Origin: Amycolatopsis alkalitolerans
GTDB lineage: Bacteria > Actinomycetota > Actinomycetes > Mycobacteriales > Pseudonocardiaceae
Length of the DNA stretch: 64,000 nucleotides
NCBI RefSeq assembly: GCF_006152065.1
Contig: NZ_VDFW01000001.1
Coordinates: 372,001 to 436,000, forward strand
Direction: 5' to 3'
How positions within the stretch are numbered: the stretch's first letter is position 1; every line of letters begins with the position of its first letter. The notes beneath the pieces are model-generated. The model made no database searches. It was given only the letters and a program-made list of their open reading frames with translations, and was not told the origin of the DNA. The position numbers were made by a program, and so were the translations under genes. Shown here one piece after another: positions 24,452 through 32,244 of the stretch.

Positions 24452-25903
24452 ATGCGCGACGTACTGGCCGTCCTCGGTGACCGTGTGAGCGTCGAGCGTC
24501 AGCCGGCGTTTCAGATCGAGCGAGCCGACTCCGCCGCGGCGATCGCCGCGTACCGGACGTTGCGCACCCGGGTGTTCGTCGAGGAGCAGGGCCTGTTCGC
24601 CGGCCACGACCTCGACGAGCACGATGAGGACCCGCGCACGGTGATCCTCGTGGCGCGCGACCGCGAAGGCACCGTAATCGGCGGCGTCCGCCTGTACCCG
24701 GCCGTCGACGAGCCCGACCTCGGCTGGTGGATCGGCGGCCGCCTGGTTGTCGCTCCCACGCATCGAAGGCGCACCGTCGCGCCGCCGGTTCTCCCAGCGG
24801 CCCGGACGGCCCGGACGACAGCCGCGACGAGCGCGGGCCGCGTCGGCGCTGCCCTGGTACGCGCGGCGTGCGCCTACGCCGAGAACGCCGGTGTCATGCG
24901 TTTCGAGGCCACCATCCAAGTGCGCAACGAAACCATGTTCGCCCGGCTGGGCTGGCACCGGATCCGCCCGGTCACCGTCGCCGGCACACCGCACGTCCTG
25001 ATGCGGTGGCACATCGGCCGCATCCAGGCGCTTGTGGACGCGACCAAGCGCGACCTCGGGTCATTGCTCACCGGCCTGGCCGGCACCCCCGGCTTCGTCG
25101 GCGATGACGGCGTGCCGGTGCCCGGCAGCGACCTCGTCGCGGCCTGCGACGCGATCCTCCCCTCGATGGTCGAACGTGACCCCGAGTGGGCCGGCTGGTG
25201 CTCGGTCCTGGTCAACGTCAACGATCTCGCCGCGATGGGTGCGGAGCCGGTCGGCCTGCTCGACGCCCTCGGCGCCCGCGACAGGTCGTTCGCGAGCCGA
25301 GTACTGGCGGGCCTGCGGCGGGCGAGCGAGGCCTACGGGGTGCCGGTCCTCGGCGGCCACACACAGTTCGGCGTTCCCGCCGCGCTGTCGGTCACTGCGC
25401 TCGGGAAGACGTCGCACCCGGTGCCCGGAGGCGGGGGACGGCCGGGCCATGCCGTCCGCCTGACCGCGGATCTCGGGGGCCGGTGGCGCCCGGGCTATGC
25501 CGGGCGCCAATGGGATTCCACGACATCCCGACGCAAACCGGAGCTGCACGCGATGCTGGCCTCGGTCGGGCAAGCCCGCCCGGCCGCCGCCAAGGACGTG
25601 TCGATGGCGGGTGTCGCCGGCACCCTCGGCATGCTCGCGGAGGCCAGTGGCTGCGGTGCCGAGCTGGACCTGGCTCGGGTACCCCGCCCTGCGGGGACGA
25701 GTGTGGGCGATTGGCTCACCTGCTTTCCGGGATTCGCGATGCTCACCGCGGACGAGCCGGGTACCGGCCCGCTCGCGGCCGGCCCGGCCGTATCTGTCGA
25801 CTGTGGACGGTTGGTGCCCGGTCATGGCGTCGTGCTGCGCTGGCCGGACGGGGAGAGAACCGAAGTACTCACCGGGGGTGTGACGGGATTGGGAAGGGCA
25901 TGA
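24452..25903 (+). CDS. GNAT acetyltransferase-AIR synthase fusion (MSMEG_0567/Sll0786 type)
   Basis: A 483-residue fusion. Residues about 15-190 are a GNAT N-acetyltransferase (AAYRTLRTRVFVEEQGL, DEHDEDPRTVILVA, RFEATIQVRNETMFARLGWH). Residues about 200-483 are an AIR-synthase/PurM-like ATP-binding domain (VNVNDLAAMGAEPVGLLDAL, GVPVLGGHTQFGVPAALSV, AKDVSMAGVAGTLGMLAEAS). In many clusters these are separate genes. The GNAT acetyl-CoA loop is interrupted: VVAP is followed by about 25 Arg/Thr/Ala/Pro-rich residues (THRRRTVAPPVLPAARTART...) before GRVGAALVRAACA, where a compact R/G-x-x-G/A loop is expected. Function unknown; an acylated or phosphorylated intermediate is plausible. It overlaps the nitrilase start (ATGA). 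Confidence 0.85.
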   Translation: MRDVLAVLGDRVSVERQPAFQIERADSAAAIAAYRTLRTRVFVEEQGLFAGHDLDEHDEDPRTVILVARDREGTVIGGVRLYPAVDEPDLGWWIGGRLVVAPTHRRRTVAPPVLPAARTARTTAATSAGRVGAALVRAACAYAENAGVMRFEATIQVRNETMFARLGWHRIRPVTVAGTPHVLMRWHIGRIQALVDATKRDLGSLLTGLAGTPGFVGDDGVPVPGSDLVAACDAILPSMVERDPEWAGWCSVLVNVNDLAAMGAEPVGLLDALGARDRSFASRVLAGLRRASEAYGVPVLGGHTQFGVPAALSVTALGKTSHPVPGGGGRPGHAVRLTADLGGRWRPGYAGRQWDSTTSRRKPELHAMLASVGQARPAAAKDVSMAGVAGTLGMLAEASGCGAELDLARVPRPAGTSVGDWLTCFPGFAMLTADEPGTGPLAAGPAVSVDCGRLVPGHGVVLRWPDGERTEVLTGGVTGLGRA

Positions 25904-26760
25904 CCTCCTTGAGGATGGCCGCGGCCGCGGCCGCATTCGATCGGGATCTGGACGGGGATTTCGCCCGGATCGAAGGGATCATCGAGCAGGCCCGCGCGCA
26001 GGGTGTCGGCCTGCTCGCCTTACCCGAGGCTTGCCTCGGCGGCTATCTCGCCGACCTCGGTGGTGGCGCCGAAGGCCCGCCACCCTTGACGCTCGACGGT
26101 GCCGAGATCAAACGCCTGACGAAGCTGGCCGGCGACATGGTCGTCGTCGCCGGGTACTGCGAGCACGACGGTGATCGCCTTTACAACAGCGCGGTCTGTG
26201 TCAATGGCGACGGTGTGCTCGGCAACCACCGCAAGGTGCACCAGCCCCTCTCGGAGGACGCGAGTTACGGCGCGGGCCAGTCTTTCGCCGCCTTCGACAC
26301 GCCGGTCGGCCGCCTCGGCACCATGATCTGCTACGACAAGGCGTTTCCCGAGTCCGCCCGTACTCTGGCGCTGGACGGAGCCGAGATCGGTGTGTGCATC
26401 TCGGCGTGGCCGGGAAGCCGCACGAACCCGGCCGCCGACCTCGCCGAGGACCGCTGGAAGCGCCGGTTCGACCTGTTCGACCGGGCCAGGGCGCTGGAGA
26501 ACCAGATCGTATGGCTCTCGGCGAACCAGTCCGGCACCTTCGGCGCGTTGCGGTTCGTGGCCAGCGCGAAGGTGGTCGACCCGGGTGGCGAGATCATTTC
26601 CGACACCGGGGTCACGGAGGGTTTGGCGGTGGCCGAACTCGACGTGACGCACGCGCTGGAAACGGCCCGGCGTTCGATGGGGCATCTGCGTGATCGGCGC
26701 CCGGAGGCATATCCGGGCCTGGGTGGCGGCGAGGAAGAACTCGCCGCGACGAGATACTAG
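25900..26760 (+). CDS. Nitrilase (Nit1 branch of the nitrilase superfamily), catalytic triad intact
   Basis: A 286-residue carbon-nitrogen hydrolase. The catalytic triad is complete: Glu43 (LALPEACLGGY), Lys112 (NHRKVHQPL) and Cys144 (MICYDKAFPES). Length and motifs place it with the Nit1 proteins of Nit1C/MSMEG_0566-type clusters. These clusters have been tied to growth on cyanide as nitrogen source in Pseudomonas, so hydrolysis of cyanide or a nitrile adduct is a reasonable hypothesis, not shown here. The ATG overlaps the stop of the fusion gene. A paralogue lacking the nucleophile follows five bases downstream. Confidence 0.9.
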   Translation: MTSLRMAAAAAAFDRDLDGDFARIEGIIEQARAQGVGLLALPEACLGGYLADLGGGAEGPPPLTLDGAEIKRLTKLAGDMVVVAGYCEHDGDRLYNSAVCVNGDGVLGNHRKVHQPLSEDASYGAGQSFAAFDTPVGRLGTMICYDKAFPESARTLALDGAEIGVCISAWPGSRTNPAADLAEDRWKRRFDLFDRARALENQIVWLSANQSGTFGALRFVASAKVVDPGGEIISDTGVTEGLAVAELDVTHALETARRSMGHLRDRRPEAYPGLGGGEEELAATRY

Positions 26761-26765
26761 GTTCC

Positions 26766-27593
26766 ATGGGTCTCATCCGGATCGGTGCGGTGGCGGCGCA
26801 TTTCGGCCGCGACCTCGACTTCGACCTGCAGCGCATCGGCACTTTGATCGAGCATGCGCGAAGCTCCGGGGTGTCCTTTCTGGTCCTGCCGGACGCGGCG
26901 CTGGGCGGTTACCTCGCCGACCTCCGCCATCCCGATCCGGACGCCCTGCCGCCCGCGCTCGATGCCGAGGGGCCCGAGGTCGGGAAGGTCGCCGCGATGG
27001 CCGCGGAGATGGTGGTGTGCTTCGGCTTCTGCGAGGCCGAAGGCGACTTGCGGTACAACGCCGCGGTGTGTGTGACAGGGGACGGCGTGCTGGGCCGGCA
27101 CCGCAAGGTCCACCAGCCGGCGGGGGAGTCGGCGGCATACGCGCCCGGCGAGCGGTTCGCCGCGTTCGAAACTCCCGTCGGCCGTGTCGGCATGCTCATC
27201 GACTACGACAAGACGTTCCCCGAATCCGCCCGGACCCTCGCGGTCGACGGGGCCGAGGTGCTCGCTTGCCTCTCGGCCTGGCCGACGAGCATCACCAACC
27301 GCGCGCCGCGGATGGCACAGGATCGGCAGTCGCGGCTGTTCGACCTCTACGACCAGGCCAGGGCCGCGGAGAACCAGGTTGTGCTGGCTTCGTCGAACCA
27401 GACCGGCGCGATGGGCGGGATGCGGTTCCTCGGGCAGGCCAAGGTCGTCGGCCCTGGAGGTGACATCCTTGCGCGCACCTGGGCCAAGGCGGGGATCGCC
27501 GTCGCGGAACTGGACGTGCAGGCGGAGATCTCGACCGCCCGCCGCGTGCTGAAGCACCTCGACGAGCGCAAGCCCGAGGTCTATGAGGCATGA
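26766..27593 (+). CDS. Nitrilase-fold paralogue lacking the catalytic Cys and Glu
   Basis: A 275-residue protein clearly paralogous to the preceding nitrilase (shared tracts such as LGGYLADL, HRKVHQP and FPESARTLA). Its triad is altered: Glu to Asp43 (LVLPDAALGGY), Lys114 retained (RHRKVHQPA), and the nucleophile Cys to Asp146 (MLIDYDKTFPES). Without the Cys thiol it should not hydrolyse nitriles or amides. The frame is otherwise intact with normal codon use, so it looks maintained rather than decaying. A role as a structural or regulatory partner of the active nitrilase, whose family forms multimers and filaments, is likely (inference). It starts five bases after the nitrilase stop, without a clear ribosome-binding site, and overlaps the glycosyltransferase gene by four bases. 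Confidence 0.88.
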   Translation: MGLIRIGAVAAHFGRDLDFDLQRIGTLIEHARSSGVSFLVLPDAALGGYLADLRHPDPDALPPALDAEGPEVGKVAAMAAEMVVCFGFCEAEGDLRYNAAVCVTGDGVLGRHRKVHQPAGESAAYAPGERFAAFETPVGRVGMLIDYDKTFPESARTLAVDGAEVLACLSAWPTSITNRAPRMAQDRQSRLFDLYDQARAAENQVVLASSNQTGAMGGMRFLGQAKVVGPGGDILARTWAKAGIAVAELDVQAEISTARRVLKHLDERKPEVYEA

Positions 27594-28672
27594 GGATCGC
27601 GCTCCTGAGCTACTCGACGAAACCGCGCGGTGGGGTGGTGCACACGCTCGCGCTCGCGGAGGCGCTCGCGGCAGAGGGACAGGACGTCACGGTCTGGACC
27701 CTCGGCCGTGGCGGGGACAGCGGGTTCTTCCGGCCGGTGGACTTCCGGGTGCGCGTGCGGATCGTGCCCTTCCCTGAAGTCGAGGGCGAGGCCGTGGGGC
27801 CGCGGATACTGCGCTCCATCGAGACGATGCGTGCGGCTTTCGAACCGGATGGCTACGACATCGTGCACGCCCAAGACTGCATCAGCGCGAACGCGGTGGA
27901 CCGGTGCGTGCGGACCGTCCACCACATCGACCACTTCACGACCCCCGAGCTCGCCGCCTGTCACGAGCGGGCGATCGTGCGGCCGCACGCGCGCGTGTGC
28001 GTTTCGGCCTCGGTGGCGAAAGAACTGGCCGAGGGCTGGGGAATCTCGGCCACCGTGATCCCCAACGGGGTGGAGGCTGCGCGATTCTCCGCGGCGGCTT
28101 CGCCGGCCGCCCGGTGGCAGCGGCAGCGGTGGCGCGAGCGCCTGGGCCGGTATGTCCTTTCGGTGGGCGGGATCGAACCGCGCAAGGGCTCGCTCGACCT
28201 GCTCGAAGCCTTCGCTCTGCTGGACGAACCTGGTGTGCGCCTTGTGATCGCCGGCGGGGAGACCTTGTTCGACTACCGCGACTACCGTGCCCGATGGGAA
28301 CGGCGCGCGATCGAACTGGGCGTGTCGCCGGTGGTGCTGGGTGCCGTGGCTCATGACGAGCTTCCTTTCCTGGTTGCGGCGGCCGGGGCCTTCGCCTTCC
28401 CGTCGGTGAAGGAAGGTTTCGGGCTGGCCGCGATGGAGGCCGTAGCGGCCGGAGTTCCTTTGGTGGCACGAGATCTGCCGGTGCTGCGTGAGGTGTTCGG
28501 TGGGGTGGCGGGCTTCGGCTCGGATGCGCAGGGCCTGGCGCAGGAGCTTTCGCGGGCGTTGGCGGGGCCGGATCCCGCCCGGCGAGCGGCGGGCGAGGCT
28601 CTCGTTTCTCGCTACACATGGAGTGCGGCGGCGCGTTCTCATATCCAGCTGTACCACGCCCTGGCTTCCTGA
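27590..28672 (+). CDS. MSMEG_0565 family glycosyltransferase (GT4)
   Basis: A 360-residue GT-B fold glycosyltransferase. The N-terminal block MRIALLSYSTKPRGGVVHTL and HAQDCISANAV bind the acceptor side; the C-terminal half has VLSVGGIEPRKGSLDLLEAF and the donor-site motif AFPSVKEGFGLAAMEAVAAG (E-x7-E). These features and its place at the end of the cluster match the MSMEG_0565 family. There is no signal peptide or membrane segment, so it acts in the cytoplasm. Donor and acceptor are unknown. Last gene of the operon; a weak terminator-like hairpin follows. Confidence 0.88.
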   Translation: MRIALLSYSTKPRGGVVHTLALAEALAAEGQDVTVWTLGRGGDSGFFRPVDFRVRVRIVPFPEVEGEAVGPRILRSIETMRAAFEPDGYDIVHAQDCISANAVDRCVRTVHHIDHFTTPELAACHERAIVRPHARVCVSASVAKELAEGWGISATVIPNGVEAARFSAAASPAARWQRQRWRERLGRYVLSVGGIEPRKGSLDLLEAFALLDEPGVRLVIAGGETLFDYRDYRARWERRAIELGVSPVVLGAVAHDELPFLVAAAGAFAFPSVKEGFGLAAMEAVAAGVPLVARDLPVLREVFGGVAGFGSDAQGLAQELSRALAGPDPARRAAGEALVSRYTWSAAARSHIQLYHALAS

Positions 28673-28687
28673 GCGCGAACCTTCCAC

Positions 28688-28724
28688 CGATCCGGTGAAC
28701 GTTTCCGTGGATCGAGCCGTTTTT
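28688..28724 (+). terminator. Weak intrinsic terminator after the Nit-type operon
   Basis: CGATCC (28688-28693) and GGATCG (28709-28714) can pair around a 15-base loop, followed by TTTTT at 28720-28724. The stem is only 6 bp, so this may be a weak or partial terminator. Confidence 0.35.
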
Positions 28725-28776
28725 GTCGGTCCCTCCCGGCATAGTGGCGGCAAGCCCGAAGACCGAGGAGGCAGTA

Positions 28777-29062
28777 ATGTCCATTGTGGATACAGAAGTT
28801 GGTTTCCGTTCTACTTTTCTTGCCGTGCAAGGAGATTCCTGGATCGACTACGTGTGCGCTGGGCAGCTCACGGGTCTTGGTGGGGTGCGCTCCTATGTGC
28901 TCGAACCGGTCACCACCGATCCGCTGGGGAACTATGTTTTGCGGCCACCGCCTCGTCATCGAGTCTGGCGAGGCGAAAGCGCTGGCCATGCCCGCCGACC
29001 CATTCGGGGAGAACCAGTTGCCAGCGGTTCACCGAGTTCGGCAGCGCGACGGCGGGTTGTGA
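28777..29062 (+). pseudogene. Small unknown protein, frameshifted
   Basis: GAGGAGG sits just before the ATG, and a CATAGT -10-like box lies at about 28740. The first frame reads MSIVDTEVGFRSTFLAVQ to TDPLGNYV. At the T run near 28936-28939 the protein-like sequence moves to another frame (CGHRLVIESGEAKALAMPADPFGE, ending QRDGGL at 29062). Removing one T joins them into about 95 residues. I do not recognise the family. Either a disrupted gene or a sequencing slip; the good ribosome-binding site argues it was once expressed. Confidence 0.45.
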
Positions 29063-29338
29063 GGCCGGTGGTGGTTGGGTGAGTTTGACGGCCGGGGAGT
29101 GGCGCGGGTGCGGTCGAAGGTAGTCGATTCCGTGGCCGGGGCACCGACCCCGCAAGAACGAAAGGCCCCACGCTCGGGAAAGCCATCGCCACGAGATCAG
29201 GTGGGCTCGTAGGCCGGCAGGCAACAACGCACGACGGAAGCGGTCTGGAGGTGAACGAACAAATACAACATCGGGCTCCGTCTGCCGAACGCGAGGTTCC
29301 TAGAATGGGCCCTTCAGGACCTCGGGACCGGAGGAGAC
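29063..29338. other. Intergenic region with kinase promoter
   Basis: 276 bp without a credible gene. The only strong signal is TAGAAT at 29301-29306, a good -10 box about 33 bases before the kinase GTG; no convincing -35 was found 16-18 bases upstream. GGAGGAG at 29329-29335 is the kinase ribosome-binding site. The rest is G-rich and shows no clear hairpin or repeat. Confidence 0.4.
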
Positions 29339-30679
29339 GTGGCCGGCGAAGGTGAGCTGATCGCAGGACGGTACCGGCTGGTGTCCCGCATCGGCCGCGG
29401 GTCGATGGGTGTCGTGTGGCGGGCGCGGGACGATCGCCTGGACCGGACCGTGGCCGTGAAGGAGCTGGTGCTCGACGCGGCCGCGGGTGAGGAAGCCGCG
29501 CAGCAGGCCGTTCGTCGCGCGGTGCGCGAGGCGAGGCTGGCCGCTCGGCTACGCCATCCGCATGCCATCACCGTGCACGACGTGGTGGAGCACGGCGGGA
29601 AACCGTGCCTGGTCATGGAGTTCCTGCCGTCGAAAAGCCTGGCCGCGCTGCTCGCCGAGCGGGGGACGTTGCCGCCGGAAGACGTCGCCGGCATCGGTGG
29701 TCAGGTGGCGTCGGCGGTCGCGGCCGCGCACGCCGAGGGAATCGTGCACCGTGACGTGACGCCGGGCAATGTACTCATCACGGCCGATGGCACAGCGAAA
29801 CTGGCCGACTTCGGCATTTCGCGTGCCCTCGGTGAAGGCACCATGACGGATGGTGGGGTCATCGCCGGTACCCCGGCCTATCTGGCGCCGGAGGTCGCGG
29901 GCGGGGCGGATGCCGTCTTCGCGTCGGACGTGTTCTCGCTGGGCGCGACGATGTACGCGGCCGTGGAAGGCGTGCCGCCGTTCGATGGCGAGGAGAACCC
30001 GTACGCGCTGCTGCAACGGGTGGCGCGAGGTGACGTCCGTCCGCCGCGGCAGGCGGGTCCGCTCACCGGGGTGCTGGTCCGGATGCTGCGGCCGAACCCT
30101 GCTGACCGGCCGCGGATGGACGAGGTCGAGGAAACGTTGACGGCGGTGGCGGAAGGGAAACCCGCGCCGCCGCCGCGCGATCCGACGCTCCTGCTGCCCA
30201 GTCGCCGCAAGCCTTCTCGGCGGTTGGTCGTCGCTGGGGCGGGTGCGGTGGCCTTGCTAGCGGTTGGGGTTCTGCTCGGCAGCCGGATCAACGGCTCCGG
30301 CACGCGGTCGGCCGAGGGCGTTCCACCGCCGGCGGCGGCTCCCGCGAGCACGACCACCACGACGCAGGCTCCGGAGCCGGACTGTACGGCCGATTACCGG
30401 GTGACGAACTCCTGGCCGAACGGCTACCAGGTCGAGGTGACGGTGCGCGATGACGGGCGTGGCCTCACGGGGTGGGCCGTCCAATGGCAGTTGCCGGGCG
30501 GCGACGCGATCGACAACCTGTGGAACGGCACGCTCGCCCGCGACGGGCGCACCGTGACCGTGACGAACGCGGGATACAACGCCGTGGTCGCCGCCAACGG
30601 CACCACGAGCTTCGGTTTCGTCGCGACCACATCGGGCGGTGGCGCGGCCACGCCCGACTTGAGCTGCGCCCGTTCCTGA
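29339..30679 (+). CDS. Membrane Ser/Thr protein kinase with extracellular CBM2-like domain
   Basis: A 446-residue eukaryotic-type kinase. The cytoplasmic kinase domain (about 8-265) has the P-loop GRGSMGVVW, the VAIK-type lysine in RTVAVKEL, catalytic Asp139 (HRDVTPGNVLI), DFGISRALGEG and APE (YLAPE). After a basic linker comes one membrane segment (LVVAGAGAVALLAVGVLLGS, about 294-314). The extracellular tail (about 346-446) is a cellulose-binding-module family 2-like domain: CTADYRVTNSW, GLTGWAVQWQLP, IDNLWNGTL and a closing DLSC, with the paired cysteines and conserved Trp residues expected. It probably senses a polysaccharide or cell wall. The stop codon lies inside the stem of the terminator that follows. 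Confidence 0.9.
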   Translation: MAGEGELIAGRYRLVSRIGRGSMGVVWRARDDRLDRTVAVKELVLDAAAGEEAAQQAVRRAVREARLAARLRHPHAITVHDVVEHGGKPCLVMEFLPSKSLAALLAERGTLPPEDVAGIGGQVASAVAAAHAEGIVHRDVTPGNVLITADGTAKLADFGISRALGEGTMTDGGVIAGTPAYLAPEVAGGADAVFASDVFSLGATMYAAVEGVPPFDGEENPYALLQRVARGDVRPPRQAGPLTGVLVRMLRPNPADRPRMDEVEETLTAVAEGKPAPPPRDPTLLLPSRRKPSRRLVVAGAGAVALLAVGVLLGSRINGSGTRSAEGVPPPAAAPASTTTTTQAPEPDCTADYRVTNSWPNGYQVEVTVRDDGRGLTGWAVQWQLPGGDAIDNLWNGTLARDGRTVTVTNAGYNAVVAANGTTSFGFVATTSGGGAATPDLSCARS

Positions 30680-30712
30680 TCTGTTCGGCGGGGGTCCCGC
30701 CGAACAGATCAG
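30676..30712 (+). terminator. Perfect 17-bp terminator hairpin overlapping the kinase stop codon
   Basis: CTGATCTGTTCGGCGGG (30676-30692) pairs perfectly with CCCGCCGAACAGATCAG (30696-30712) around a GGT loop. The TGA stop of the kinase is in the first arm. There is no T tract, but very stable GC hairpins commonly terminate in actinobacteria. It could also act on transcripts entering from the convergent gene. Confidence 0.8.
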
Positions 30713-30990
30713 CCAGGGTCGGGGCCTGGGGTGGTTCAGGAATGGGGCCGTGTTCGGCGGTCGCGGGTGTGGGGGTCGTTTGAGAGTTGGGTCGTGTTCG
30801 GCGGTTGTTGGGGGAGGGGTCGGGCAGGTTAGTCAGGGTGAGGGTGTGGGGTGGCCCGGGAGCTGGGCCGTGTTCGGCGGTCGCGGGGGGCGAGAGCCGA
30901 ACCGGTCAGCTGGGGTTGGTGTCGGGCGGTTCGGGAGGTGGGTCGTGTTCGGCAGTCGCTGGGTGTGAGGGCCGAGCAGGTTAGTCGGGC
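30713..30990. repeat. Degenerate tandem repeat of ~75 bp between convergent genes
   Basis: TGTTCGGC(G/A)G recurs at 30751, 30795, 30871 and 30946, and also in the terminator arm at 30682. Between the cores lie variants of GCAGGTTAGTCAGGGTGAGG and GTGTGGGGTGG. The best period is 75-76 bp, with one shortened 44-bp unit. The tract is strongly G-rich on the plus strand and has no credible gene. It separates the kinase gene from the stop of the convergent secreted-protein gene. Confidence 0.6.
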
Positions 30991-32244
30991 TCAGGGCGTG
31001 GGGCAGTTCAAGAGCTGCACCGAGTTCTGCAGCCGCTGGGTGAGGAAGTCGAACAGGTTCGCGGCGCCGGCGTCTGGGGACGGTGCTTGCTGGAACAGGG
31101 CGCGATCGGTTGCCAGGCGGCGGTTTCCGATCGAGGCCAGGTTCGTGCAGTAGGCGTTCGCCGTATCGAGGCCCGCGACTGGCGGCGGCTGGTTCACGCC
31201 CGCACGGTACAGGTTCACCTTCGGGACGCTCGGTTTCCCGTCCGCCAGCGTCATCGGATCATTGGGCGGCACCAAGGCCACCGGCTGCGCCTGGTGCGCC
31301 GCCGCTTGGAGTTCGTTCAGCGCTAGCGACGTCGCCGGCTTGCCATGGTTCGTCAGATCCGGTGCGGTGAACGGAGTGCAGCCCAAAGCCGGGTCGACGA
31401 AGTTCACCAGCAGCCCGTTGTCGCTGCCGTTGGTCAGCGTGGTCGTGCCGGGCAGGCGGACCGTGCCGGCCTGCGCTGTGCGACCATCGCGCGTCGCGAG
31501 GTAGGTCGCGGTGACGTTGTCGCTCTGATCCTGGTCGACGAGGCCGAAGTCACGCACCGTCGGGCAGGGTTGCCCGTCCTTGCCGGTACCTATGTCAGGA
31601 ACGGTCAGCCGCTTGTTCTCGATGGCCGCGTTGGCGGCGGCGAAGAACGCCGGCGCGTTGCAGTACCCGAACTGACCGAACGGCGACCCGGGCAGGCCGT
31701 TCACGCATCCCGGCGCACCAGTCAGCGTGAGGACGTCGCCGTTGAACCCGAACCACACACCCACGACCGCGTTCGGGGGCAGGGTAGGCACGATCGTCGG
31801 CGCCGCGGGGCGCCGGCCGCGGTCCACGACCAGCGGACGGTAGACCGACAGCTTGCCCGTGGCCGGATCCAGGATCGTGGCCTCGACGAACGCCGACTGT
31901 GCGGCATCCGCTTCGTGGCAAGGGCCTCCGTCGCCGGTTCCGCTCAGTTCGTAGGGCGTCGCAAGACCCTGCGCTGTCAACGGGTTCGCCGGAACCGAGA
32001 GCGTGCAGTTGGGGTTCACCGCCTGCGGCGGCGGTTGCTCGCGTTTGTGTGGCCGGTGCCCGTAGGGCGTGCGTGCCGGCACGGCTTGCGCGGCCACCGT
32101 CAGCGTTTGGCCGCCGCCGCGCTGCGAGCCCGATCCGAAAGAGGCGAACCCGAAGACGACAAGGAGTGGCACCACCAGCAAAGTGCCGATCAGCAGATTT
32201 CTCGCGGGTTTCGGCGCACGATGCCGCCCGGTTTTTCTCAGCAA
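30991..32244 (-). CDS. Secreted or membrane-anchored protein of unknown function
   Basis: About 417 residues starting LLRKTGRHRAPKPARNLLIG, with a basic N-terminus and one hydrophobic segment (LLIGTLLVVPLLVVFGFASFG), so a signal anchor or signal peptide. The exported part has several paired cysteines and blocks conserved among actinobacterial proteins (CTLSVPANPLTAQGLATPYE, PTVRDFGLVDQDQSDNVTAT, PVALVPPNDPMTLADG, ending LLNCP). It resembles a widespread secreted actinobacterial family with no assigned function. TTG is chosen because AGGAG lies six bases upstream; longer in-frame readings lack this. It converges on the kinase gene. Confidence 0.75.
   Translation of the reverse strand: MLRKTGRHRAPKPARNLLIGTLLVVPLLVVFGFASFGSGSQRGGGQTLTVAAQAVPARTPYGHRPHKREQPPPQAVNPNCTLSVPANPLTAQGLATPYELSGTGDGGPCHEADAAQSAFVEATILDPATGKLSVYRPLVVDRGRRPAAPTIVPTLPPNAVVGVWFGFNGDVLTLTGAPGCVNGLPGSPFGQFGYCNAPAFFAAANAAIENKRLTVPDIGTGKDGQPCPTVRDFGLVDQDQSDNVTATYLATRDGRTAQAGTVRLPGTTTLTNGSDNGLLVNFVDPALGCTPFTAPDLTNHGKPATSLALNELQAAAHQAQPVALVPPNDPMTLADGKPSVPKVNLYRAGVNQPPPVAGLDTANAYCTNLASIGNRRLATDRALFQQAPSPDAGAANLFDFLTQRLQNSVQLLNCPTP

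Noticed and set aside
28910-29227. Minus-strand open frame of about 105 codons between the small broken gene and the kinase
   Set aside because: No ribosome-binding site, no recognisable domain, and it runs antisense across the better supported plus-strand frame.
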